From NCBI GenBank assembly GCA_028822125.1, contig JAPKEK010000213.1, positions 1-5,484 of the forward strand: a stretch of DNA of 5,484 nt, given 5' to 3'. The notes beneath the pieces are model-generated. The model saw only the letters and a list, made by a program, of their open reading frames with translations. It ran no database searches and was not told where the DNA came from. The stretch comes from Pseudomonadales bacterium (lineage in GTDB: Bacteria > Pseudomonadota > Gammaproteobacteria > Pseudomonadales > Azotimanducaceae). Of this stretch, positions 1 through 5,484 are shown in pieces. Numbering within the stretch: the stretch's first letter is position 1; each line of letters opens with the position of its first letter. The translations under genes were made by a program, and so were the position numbers.

Positions 1-303
1 AGTTCTCGCCGTTGGAACATCAGCATTCTGCAACGCGGTCAATACCCGATATTCCCGGTCCACGGCATGGGCAGATTTCAGCAGTTCCCCAGGTGGCTTT
101 CGTCTGAGCACATACTGCTGATCGCGACCGGTCAGCAGGTAAGTCGGGTTAGATTGCCCTCCGGCAAATTCCTCTACCGACAGGCCCCCACGAAAGCCAT
201 CAACGTTAGCAGCCATATATTCGGTCAAGGCTGCTATATCTATCTCATGACGTTTCTGAACTGCTATGGTGCCTGTATTATCTTCAGACCTGAAGTCGGT
301 CAT
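1..303 (-). CDS. Phosphotransferase family protein (APH/ACAD10-like), N-terminal 101 residues, cut by window edge
   Basis: Reading the minus strand from an ATG at 303-301 gives an uninterrupted frame of 101 codons that runs off the left edge. The residues match the N-lobe of the aminoglycoside-phosphotransferase-like kinase fold of the ACAD10/11 type: FAGGQSNPTYLL at 46-57 is the nucleotide-loop strand, YVLRRKPPGELL at 64-75 is the following strand with its basic residues, and HAVDREYRVLTAL at 79-91 carries the Glu (E84) expected on the next helix. The catalytic HGD and DxD motifs would lie beyond the window. Bacterial members usually sit with acyl-CoA dehydrogenases and are thought to act on small hydroxylated metabolites or acyl-CoAs rather than antibiotics; the substrate here is unknown. 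The start is supported by an AGGAGA site 7 nt upstream. The gene diverges from the MFS transporter. The family call is strong; the physiological role is inferred. Confidence 0.88.
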   Translation of the reverse strand, partial: MTDFRSEDNTGTIAVQKRHEIDIAALTEYMAANVDGFRGGLSVEEFAGGQSNPTYLLTGRDQQYVLRRKPPGELLKSAHAVDREYRVLTALQNADVPTART

Positions 304-310
304 AAATGCT

Positions 311-316
311 TCTCCT
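311..316 (-). promoter_or_regulatory. Ribosome binding site of the phosphotransferase gene
   Basis: On the minus strand AGGAGA precedes the ATG at 303 by 7 nt. This near-ideal Shine-Dalgarno match fixes the start of a gene that continues out of the window. Confidence 0.8.
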
Positions 317-433
317 GATTCATTTTCAGCTGATATCATCCATGTCAGATTATCATGTCGCAGTCTCCAACATCAGGGCTTTTGCGATCTCTGTGATATC
401 GTTGCACATCCACCGATAGGATAACATCAGACT

Positions 434-439
434 GGAAGG
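434..439 (+). promoter_or_regulatory. Ribosome binding site that questions the MFS start codon
   Basis: GGAAGG ends only one base before the ATG at 441, which is too close for normal initiation. It is 7 nt before the in-frame TTG at 447 (codon 3), which is the usual spacing. The functional start may therefore be TTG 447, shortening the protein by two residues. Confidence 0.5.
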
Positions 440-440
440 C

Positions 441-2060
441 ATGCTTTTGGAACCGAGCGAACAAAAACAACAAAATGAATTTAGGGTGGGTGGTCGATAC
501 GCCAAATATGTACTAGTTGTTTTGGTTATTGTCTACATCTTCAATTTCATCGACCGACAGATCCTGTCAATCCTTGCCGAAGACATCAAGGCAGACCTGG
601 GTATTTCAGATGCCGAGATCGGATTCCTCTATGGCACCGCCTTTGCTGTTTTCTACGCTGTATTCGGGCTTCCCCTCGGTCGTCTTGCCGATACCTGGGT
701 CAGGAAAAGTCTCATTTCCATCGGACTGCTGTTCTGGAGCGCAATGACGGCGCTTTCCGGAACTGCGCGCAGTTTTCAAACGTTAGCGATTTATCGAATA
801 GGCGTGGGTATTGGTGAATCCAGCGCAACGCCGGCTGCTTTTTCAATGCTTGCCGATTATTTCCCGCCGCAGTTAAGAACGACGGCACTTTCAATTTATT
901 CAAGTGGTGTTTATATCGGCTCAGGAATAGGTATATTCCTCGGCGGCGTAATCCTGGACAGCTGGCACAGCGCCTACCCGGACGCCTTGACTGCTCCCTT
1001 GGGTCTAAAAGGCTGGCATGTGGCTTTTTTTGCAGTGGGTCTACCCGGTATTTTAATGGCAATCTGGGTTTGGACATTAAGAGAACCTATTCGGGGTCTG
1101 AGCGATGGGCTCATAACGCCGGCCCATCCTCATCCTTTTGCTGCCGCCGGGACTGAACTCACTGCAATGCTGCCTGGGCCTCATTTTTATCGATTGTGGC
1201 TTTTGGGTGGTGGTCTGAGGGCCCTGGTGATTAACCTCATCGCTCTGGCTCTGATCTCTTCACTGGCCATTTTCCTGTGCCAGGTCACCAGCAACCCAAT
1301 CCAGTGGTCAGCACTAGGTATTGGTGTGTTCGCAGCTTTTTCCTGGGCTCAATCACTTCACTTGCGTGATCCCCCTACGTTCCACCTGTTATTCAATACT
1401 TTTACCCTGCGCTGCGCTGTCATCGGCTTCCCCTCCATGGCTTTTATTACCTACGGTATAGGCTTCTGGTCTCCACCATTTTTTCAGCGAGTTCATGAAG
1501 TCAGTGCTTCAGAAACTGGAACGATCCTAGGTCTGACTGCGGCTATCGGTGGATGGAGCGGTGTCACCCTTGGTGGCGTACTTGCCGACAAGCTCCGTAG
1601 CTGGTCACCGAGAGCCAAACTCTATGTTAGCCTGGCTTCCGTTGTTCTATCTGCTCCCACTGCACTGGCCTTACTGACAACAGATGACCTGACCACCGCA
1701 TACTGGCTTAATGCCGTATTCGCGGTCACCTCACCCATGTGGGTAGGACCCGCCGCGGCGACGGTCAATGAACTTGTGTTACCCCGCATGAGGGCGATTG
1801 CATCAGCTTTCTATCTAATGATGGTCACCTTCATTGGGCTTGCCCTCGGACCATTTACTATGGGAAAAATAAGCGATTTCCTATATGCCGGTGGCTTATC
1901 CACGGATAAAGCACTGACCCAGGGAATGACCTGGGGGTTATCCATGTACGGCCTGGCCGCAGGTTGCATGCTACTGGCAATGCTAAGGGTAAGCGAGGAT
2001 CAGAAAACAGTGGCAAGTCGTGCTGAACAATACGGTGAACCCGTTGGGGTCAATACCTGA
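441..2060 (+). CDS. MFS transporter, spinster-like, with an extra central two-helix segment
   Basis: The product is a 539-residue inner-membrane secondary transporter. FNFIDRQILSILAEDIK (34-50) in the first helix, GRLADTWVRK (80-89, MFS motif A between helices 2 and 3), the YRIGVGIGESSATPAA stretch (118-133) in helix 4, and a second motif-A-like GGVLADKL (378-385) in the C-half mark the spinster-like MFS group. By eye, helices lie near 21-44, 60-83, 90-108, 112-138, 148-172, 190-212, then an additional pair near 254-279 and 287-304, then 325-347, 360-382, 393-412, 417-440, 452-476 and 495-515, giving 6+2+6. At 539 residues it is longer than the roughly 400-450 of a plain 12-helix MFS protein, and the excess is mostly the central segment. 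Substrate is unknown; lipid-like or organic-anion cargo is a guess from family membership. It diverges from the phosphotransferase and converges on korB. TTG at 447 is an alternative start, better spaced from the ribosome site. Confidence 0.9.
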   Translation: MLLEPSEQKQQNEFRVGGRYAKYVLVVLVIVYIFNFIDRQILSILAEDIKADLGISDAEIGFLYGTAFAVFYAVFGLPLGRLADTWVRKSLISIGLLFWSAMTALSGTARSFQTLAIYRIGVGIGESSATPAAFSMLADYFPPQLRTTALSIYSSGVYIGSGIGIFLGGVILDSWHSAYPDALTAPLGLKGWHVAFFAVGLPGILMAIWVWTLREPIRGLSDGLITPAHPHPFAAAGTELTAMLPGPHFYRLWLLGGGLRALVINLIALALISSLAIFLCQVTSNPIQWSALGIGVFAAFSWAQSLHLRDPPTFHLLFNTFTLRCAVIGFPSMAFITYGIGFWSPPFFQRVHEVSASETGTILGLTAAIGGWSGVTLGGVLADKLRSWSPRAKLYVSLASVVLSAPTALALLTTDDLTTAYWLNAVFAVTSPMWVGPAAATVNELVLPRMRAIASAFYLMMVTFIGLALGPFTMGKISDFLYAGGLSTDKALTQGMTWGLSMYGLAAGCMLLAMLRVSEDQKTVASRAEQYGEPVGVNT

Positions 2061-2104
2061 AAATCAGATAATCAGGCTGTGCGGGCTTGGTTCAGGTTAT
2101 CTAA

Positions 2105-3121
2105 TTACTCAACCTGCCAAGTATGTCCCTCCCTCATAAGTAAATTCAGATCAGCAATGCCTTTCTTTGCCCGAACGGTGCCAATCTGCTGATAAACCGA
2201 ATCTACAAACGATTGCTCGGGCCGACAGAACAGAACCCCTATAGCTTCTGGGAAATCCGGGGTCTTCAGCTCTGCAAGCATCTGAGCAAGGTGTTTATTG
2301 GTCTCATCGTGAACCATTATATCGCTCTCAGTAACACCATCCTCGCCCAACGTTACCACGTCGAAGCTCAGTGTCTGGGCATTAAGGCGCAGACCTTTCT
2401 GTCTGTCAGCACCAAACAGCAATGGTTTGCCATGTTCAACTACCAATCGGGTTTCTGCAGCTGTCTTCTTGTCCTTAACATAATCAAAAATTCCATCATT
2501 GTAGACAGGACAATTCTGGTAGATCTCTATGAAAGAGGCGCCTTTGTGCTCATGCGCTCGCCTTAATAGCGGTGTCATGTGCTTGGTATCCGTGTCAATC
2601 GTTCGGGCGACAAAACGGGCCCCGGAACCCAGGGCAAATAAGCACGGATTCAAAGGCATATCCAGAGACCCGTCAGGTGTCGAAGGAGATCGGGTACCAA
2701 GTTGTGAAGTCGGCGAGTACTGCCCTTTAGTCAGGCCATAAATTTCGTTATTAAAAAGTAAAATCTGTAAATCAACATTTCTACGCAGGACATGCAACAT
2801 ATGATTGCCGCCTATACTCAGCCCATCTCCATCCCCGGTTACTAACCAGACATCCAGCTCCGGATTAGCCAGTTTTACACCAGTGGCAACGGCCGGCGCC
2901 CTGCCATGAATGGTATGGAAACCATAGGTATTCATGTAATAGGGAAACCTGGAAGAGCAGCCGATTCCAGAAACAAAAACGGTATTTTCTCTGGCTACGC
3001 CGAGTTCGGGCATCAGCCTCTGCACGCATTTCAAAATCGCATAGTCACCACAACCTGGGCACCATCTGACTTCCTGATCGGTAGCGAAATCCTTCAGCGT
3101 TAATTTTTCCGGCGCATTCAT
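2105..3121 (-). CDS. korB: 2-oxoglutarate:ferredoxin oxidoreductase, beta subunit
   Basis: The 338-residue subunit binds thiamine diphosphate and the [4Fe-4S] cluster of a CoA-acylating 2-oxoacid:ferredoxin oxidoreductase. WCPGCGDY (20-27) gives Cys21 and Cys24; GIGCSSR (52-58) gives Cys55; and QNCPVYNDG (202-210) gives Cys204, completing the four expected cluster ligands. The thiamine-diphosphate/Mg motif begins with GDGDGLSIGGNH (96-107) and ends at FNNEIYGLTKGQYSPTS (123-139). IHGRAPAVATGVKLANP (71-87) is also typical of the family. Length fits two-subunit KorB proteins (about 340 residues). It is translated from the same message as korA: its ATG directly follows the korA stop, with GGGAGA 7 nt upstream inside korA. 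The cytosolic alpha2beta2-type complex would pass electrons to a separate ferredoxin. 2-Oxoglutarate is the favoured substrate by resemblance; pyruvate or branched-chain oxoacids are not excluded by sequence alone. Confidence 0.93.
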   Translation of the reverse strand: MNAPEKLTLKDFATDQEVRWCPGCGDYAILKCVQRLMPELGVARENTVFVSGIGCSSRFPYYMNTYGFHTIHGRAPAVATGVKLANPELDVWLVTGDGDGLSIGGNHMLHVLRRNVDLQILLFNNEIYGLTKGQYSPTSQLGTRSPSTPDGSLDMPLNPCLFALGSGARFVARTIDTDTKHMTPLLRRAHEHKGASFIEIYQNCPVYNDGIFDYVKDKKTAAETRLVVEHGKPLLFGADRQKGLRLNAQTLSFDVVTLGEDGVTESDIMVHDETNKHLAQMLAELKTPDFPEAIGVLFCRPEQSFVDSVYQQIGTVRAKKGIADLNLLMREGHTWQVE

Positions 3122-4990
3122 TTAATCTTCTCCCAGCAGGGGATGGATTGCATCCACGATTTCTCTTATTTTGAAAGGCTGCCCAGAGGTCTTATTAAGC
3201 TGCCGCATCTCGATCAAAAATTTTGACTTTAATACCTCTACCAGCTGCCCGGTATTCATCTCCACCACCAGGAATTTTTTGTAACCTTTCAATAATTCAC
3301 CTAGGTTGGCGGGAAAGGGCAGCAAATATCTGATATGAATATGACTTACATCTGAACCACTTGCCCGGCACTGTTTTACTGCCTGATGTATGGCACCATA
3401 GGTAGAACCCCAGCCGACCACCACCAATTCTCCCTGAGTACTGCCCAGACTAACTGCCTGCTCAGGTATAAAGCGATCAATGCCATCAATTTTTGCTTTC
3501 CGCACAGCCGTCATTTTCTGATGATTATCTGAATCATAAGAAATATCACCTGTTTCAAAATCTTTCTCAATCCCGCCTATGCGATGCTCGAGTCCGGGCG
3601 TACCGGGCTTCGCCCAAACCCGTGCCAGGGTATCTTCATCCCTGTTGGCAGGAGAAAACCCTTCAGGATTGGTTTCATGAACAACTTGAAAGTCCTGGTA
3701 ATCATTCAAATCCGGTATGATCCAGGGTTCGGAAGCGTTCGCCAAGTAACCATCGCTGAGTAACAGTACAGGTGTGCTGAATTTCGTTGCCAGACGAACA
3801 GCTTCAATTGCCACATCAAAACAATCACCCGGCGTAGACGAAGCCAGTACGGGTAAAGTCGTATCGGCATGCCGTCCGTATAGGGCCTGATTTAAATCTG
3901 ATTGCTCGGTTTTAGTGGGCAGGCCCGTGGACGGTCCGCCACGTTGGGTATTAATAACCACCAGGGGTAATTCGGTAGCACAAGCCAGAGAAATCGCTTC
4001 CCCTTTTAGCGAAATACCTGGGCCAGAGCTAGAGGTAATGCCCAGAGAGCCTGCAAAGGAAGCACCGATTGCGGCACACACAGCTGCAATTTCATCTTCA
4101 GCCTGAAAAGTTACGATATCAAACTCTTTGTGTGCAGATAAGGTGTGCAAAAGCGACGACGCCGGCGTGATCGGGTATGAAGCAAAGGTTAATGGGATAT
4201 TGGCAAGCTGTCCCCCGGCAATCAATCCGAAGGCTAGCGATTCGGAGCCCGTGGTGTTTCTATACAAACCAGGCAAAACGTCTGCTTTTCGAATCTTATA
4301 AACTTCGATTCCTGACGGTAGTTCAGCGGTTTCCGCAAAGCTATGGCCTGCATTCAAGGCAGCAATGTTAGCTTTGGCTATATCTTGCTTCACAGCAAAT
4401 TTTGCGTTCAGATTGTCAATGGTAATCTGCTTGTCCCGATCAAACAGCCACATGACAAGACCCAGGGTCCACATATTTTTACAGCGTACTGCAAATTTGT
4501 GCGAGAGCCCAAAAGGCTCGACTGATGCAATAACCTGTTTGGTAATATCAATGCTTAACAATCGATAGGCATCCAGGCTACCATCTTCAAGCGGATTAGT
4601 GGTGTATCCCGCCCTGGCTAGGTTTCTATTTGTAAATGCACCCTTATCAGCAATGATTAAGCCGCCTTCCAGCAAATCCTTTAGGTTGGTTATGAGAGCC
4701 GCGGGATTCATTACCACCAGAACATCTAAATCATCGCCTGCGGTAGTTACTTCATCTGCACCAAAATAGATCTGAAAAGCCGATACACCAAAGGTCGCTC
4801 CAGCAGGCGCCCTAATTTCAGCAGGGAAATCGGGGAAAGTCGCCAGGTCATTACCATGCAGTGCCGTTGCCTGCGTAAAATTGCTACCTGTTAATTGCAT
4901 CCCATCACCAGAGTCACCGGCAAATCGAACCACCGCTGACGAAGGACTAGGGGCGGGATCCTCAACCGGAATGCTTTCAACAACTGACAT
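3122..4990 (-). CDS. korA: 2-oxoglutarate:ferredoxin oxidoreductase, alpha subunit (gamma-alpha fusion)
   Basis: The 622-residue large subunit pairs with KorB to convert 2-oxoglutarate, CoA and oxidised ferredoxin to succinyl-CoA, CO2 and reduced ferredoxin. It is a fusion of the gamma and alpha domains that are separate in some archaeal enzymes. The gamma domain opens with VRFAGDSGDGMQLTG (21-35) and runs to about 210. The pyrimidine-binding domain follows from about 248 with SYPITPASSLLHTLSAHK (271-288), the acidic stretch QAEDEIAAVCAAIGASFAG (296-314), SSSGPGISLKGEAISLA (320-336) and QRGGPSTGLPTKTEQSDL (349-366), all family signatures. The C-terminal domain (about 495-622) includes VVVGWGSTYGAI (523-534) and VVEMNTGQL (575-583). 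The YPITPAS..L form resembles KorA rather than pyruvate enzymes, but this is judged from memory. Residues 1-18 are a Pro/Ser/Glu-rich lead-in. The ATG at 4990 has GAGGA 5 nt upstream. Length agrees with two-subunit KorA proteins of about 610-650 residues. Confidence 0.93.
   Translation of the reverse strand: MSVVESIPVEDPAPSPSSAVVRFAGDSGDGMQLTGSNFTQATALHGNDLATFPDFPAEIRAPAGATFGVSAFQIYFGADEVTTAGDDLDVLVVMNPAALITNLKDLLEGGLIIADKGAFTNRNLARAGYTTNPLEDGSLDAYRLLSIDITKQVIASVEPFGLSHKFAVRCKNMWTLGLVMWLFDRDKQITIDNLNAKFAVKQDIAKANIAALNAGHSFAETAELPSGIEVYKIRKADVLPGLYRNTTGSESLAFGLIAGGQLANIPLTFASYPITPASSLLHTLSAHKEFDIVTFQAEDEIAAVCAAIGASFAGSLGITSSSGPGISLKGEAISLACATELPLVVINTQRGGPSTGLPTKTEQSDLNQALYGRHADTTLPVLASSTPGDCFDVAIEAVRLATKFSTPVLLLSDGYLANASEPWIIPDLNDYQDFQVVHETNPEGFSPANRDEDTLARVWAKPGTPGLEHRIGGIEKDFETGDISYDSDNHQKMTAVRKAKIDGIDRFIPEQAVSLGSTQGELVVVGWGSTYGAIHQAVKQCRASGSDVSHIHIRYLLPFPANLGELLKGYKKFLVVEMNTGQLVEVLKSKFLIEMRQLNKTSGQPFKIREIVDAIHPLLGED
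3129..3134 (-). promoter_or_regulatory. korB ribosome binding site within the korA 3' end
   Basis: GGGAGA on the minus strand lies 7 nt before the korB ATG at 3121 and overlaps the last codons of korA. The korA TAA (3124-3122) abuts the korB ATG with no spacer, which points to translational coupling and one-to-one subunit synthesis. Confidence 0.75.
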
Positions 4991-4995
4991 AACGT

Positions 4996-5000
4996 TCCTC
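4996..5000 (-). promoter_or_regulatory. korA ribosome binding site
   Basis: GAGGA on the minus strand sits 5 nt before the ATG at 4990, supporting that start and the short Pro/Ser-rich N-terminal extension of KorA. Confidence 0.65.
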
Positions 5001-5030
5001 TTCTAAACTTTCTCAGGCACAGACAATATT

Positions 5031-5061
5031 CTATTGGAACAAAGCCAACTATTGGAAAAAA
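5031..5061. repeat. Direct repeat pair in the korA leader
   Basis: CTATTGGAA occurs at 5031-5039 and again at 5049-5057, offset by 18 bp; including flanks, 12 of 13 positions agree (5031-5043 versus 5049-5061). The second copy lies within the small dyad CCAA-CTA-TTGG (5045-5055). The pair lies between the candidate promoter and the korA ribosome binding site, so it could be a protein-binding site or leader structure. Function is unknown. Confidence 0.5.
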
Positions 5062-5101
5062 ACGAATTCGGCGCGTCAGAGATCGATTTTGGATTTGGCT
5101 T
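5042..5101 (-). other. Possible structured korA leader RNA
   Basis: AAGCCAA (plus 5042-5048) is perfectly complementary in inverted orientation to TTGGCTT (5095-5101), enclosing 46 nt. Inside it, in the minus-strand RNA, an AAAA-T-CGA segment can pair imperfectly with TCGTTTT next to the 8-bp palindrome CGAATTCG (5063-5070). Together these could form a long imperfect hairpin. It matches no riboswitch class I recognise, and AT-rich pairing could be fortuitous. Confidence 0.25.
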
Positions 5102-5129
5102 AATTACCAGGGCTCTCCCCGTTTTCTAA

Positions 5130-5158
5130 CTTATACAATTGCAAGTTTTTACCTCCAA
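5130..5158 (-). promoter_or_regulatory. Candidate sigma-70 promoter of korAB
   Basis: On the minus strand TTGGAG (5158-5153) is followed after exactly 17 bp by TATAAG (5135-5130), which matches the -10 consensus at five of six positions; the -35 matches at three. Initiation near 5123 would leave an untranslated leader of about 130 nt before korA. No better candidate was seen closer to the gene. An 11-bp dyad, TCGTA-C-TACGA at 5186-5196, lies just upstream and could be a regulator contact. Confidence 0.45.
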
Positions 5159-5484
5159 GACTTACAATAACCTATGGCCGGTAGCTCGTACTACGAACGG
5201 TTGCAGAACTAGCAGATCTCAGATGGATTCTTGTCCCTTTCTTCCTTTTTTTTGCAAAGCTTCAGCTTTTTTTGCAAAGCTTCAGCCTTTTTTCGAAAAG
5301 CCTCAGCATTAGGATCCTAACGCGCGAGTATAGCCGAGGAAATAAGGCTTTAACAGTGATTCTATGTAAGAATTTATCTTGCATTTCAAAAAGAGTCGTA
5401 ACGGCACATGCCTGCCATTTTTCAAGGTCTGTCCCCTGCAGCAACGAATCTATCCTATTCAACCGGAATCACCTGGAATTAGAC
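5159..5484. other. Gene-poor, AT-rich region upstream of korAB
   Basis: No recognisable gene lies here. Minus-strand frames entering from the right edge all stop within about 30 bp, so no upstream gene visibly runs in. Contents are the tandem repeat at 5246-5307, a perfect 12-bp palindrome TTAGGATCCTAA at 5309-5320, a GGTCTGTCCCC word near 5426-5436 that resembles REP/RAYT-associated repeats, and a 66-codon TTG-start frame (5462-5262, minus) without a recognisable product. The region looks like decayed or repeat-seeded DNA. Confidence 0.5.
5246..5307. repeat. Three-copy 20/21-bp tandem repeat
   Basis: Copies are 5247-5266 and 5267-5286, both exactly TTTTTTTGCAAAGCTTCAGC, and a diverged third at 5287-5307 with CGAAAAGCCTCAGC at its end. 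An extra T precedes copy one at 5246. On the minus strand each 21-nt unit would encode a heptad such as AEALQKK or AEAFRKK, but the middle copy is one base short, so the frame is not kept. The third copy also contains a perfect 5-bp hairpin around a TTCG loop (5287-5300). Confidence 0.85.

Larger units (their letters stand above)
304..440. promoter_or_regulatory. Divergent intergenic region between phosphotransferase and MFS genes
   Basis: These 137 bp must contain the promoters of both divergent genes. I see no textbook sigma-70 promoter in either direction. Rightward, TAGGAT at 417-422 resembles a -10 box but has no good -35 partner. Leftward, a GATAAT hexamer on the minus strand is -10-like but its upstream partner is poor. 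Repeated words that could be regulator contacts are CATGTC at 341-346 and 354-359, and two GATATC cores, one inside the 8-bp palindrome TGATATCA at 331-338 and one near 395-400. These are short enough to be chance. Confidence 0.4.

Noticed and set aside
67..318. 83-codon plus-strand frame at the left edge
   Set aside because: It lies opposite the phosphotransferase coding strand, whose translation is clearly family-like; this frame has no recognisable features.
712..1077. 121-codon minus-strand frame inside the MFS gene
   Set aside because: It is antisense to the well-supported transporter reading frame, rich in Arg/Pro/Ser as expected for a shadow frame, with no supported start.
2055..2102. 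Bidirectional terminator between the convergent MFS and korB genes
   Set aside because: ACCTGAA (2055-2061) can pair with TTCAGGT (2091-2097), and AGATAA (2066-2071) with TTATCT (2097-2102). However, the loops are 25-29 nt, the two stems exclude each other, and no T-run follows in either direction. Too weak to call.
2213..2566. 117-codon plus-strand frame inside korB
   Set aside because: It is antisense to conserved KorB sequence including the Cys204 region; no family resemblance or ribosome site.
5246..5286. Intrinsic terminators in the T-rich repeat (AAAGC-TTCA-GCTTT followed by T's, plus strand)
   Set aside because: The stem is only 5 bp and AT-rich, and no plus-strand gene lies upstream for it to terminate. 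The arrangement is a by-product of the tandem repeat.
5246..5307. CRISPR array
   Set aside because: Repeats are immediately adjacent with no unique spacers, and no cas genes are present.
5262..5462. 66-codon minus-strand frame starting at TTG, upstream of korA
   Set aside because: It has a modest AGGTGA site before a TTG but no recognisable family, and its C-terminus is simply one frame of the tandem repeat. Composition looks like decayed non-coding DNA, so I do not call it a gene.

Overview
The window carries four protein-coding genes and two informative intergenic regions. From left to right there is a leftward gene cut by the left edge (positions 1-303), which is the N-terminus of a phosphotransferase (APH/ACAD10-like kinase fold). 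A rightward major facilitator superfamily transporter of the spinster-like type follows (441-2060). A leftward two-gene operon then encodes the beta (2105-3121) and alpha (3122-4990) subunits of a 2-oxoacid:ferredoxin oxidoreductase, most likely the 2-oxoglutarate enzyme KorAB. The remaining ~490 bp on the right (4991-5484) holds the kor leader and a plausible promoter, then AT-rich, repeat-bearing DNA with no gene I can support.

The base composition looks close to balanced, and Shine-Dalgarno sites are clear before the phosphotransferase, korA and korB. The combination of an acyl-CoA-metabolism-type phosphotransferase, a spinster-like MFS protein and a two-subunit KorAB would fit a free-living, possibly marine, gammaproteobacterium that uses lipid or steroid-like substrates. 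That placement is an inference from gene content only; no taxonomic marker is present.

The phosphotransferase and MFS genes diverge from a shared 137-bp region (304-440), so they could be co-regulated. The MFS gene and korB converge with only 44 bp between their stop codons. korA and korB are back to back: the TAA of korA directly touches the ATG of korB, and the ribosome binding site of korB lies inside korA. The enzyme would take 2-oxoglutarate and CoA to succinyl-CoA and CO2 and reduce ferredoxin. Its ferredoxin partner is not in this window.

I did not find a new defence system, mobile element or CRISPR array. The parts that do not fit routine annotation are the structured, repeat-bearing kor leader, a 20/21-bp tandem repeat that looks like a decayed seven-codon coding repeat, a possible REP/RAYT-like scrap near the right edge, and a start-codon ambiguity in the transporter.
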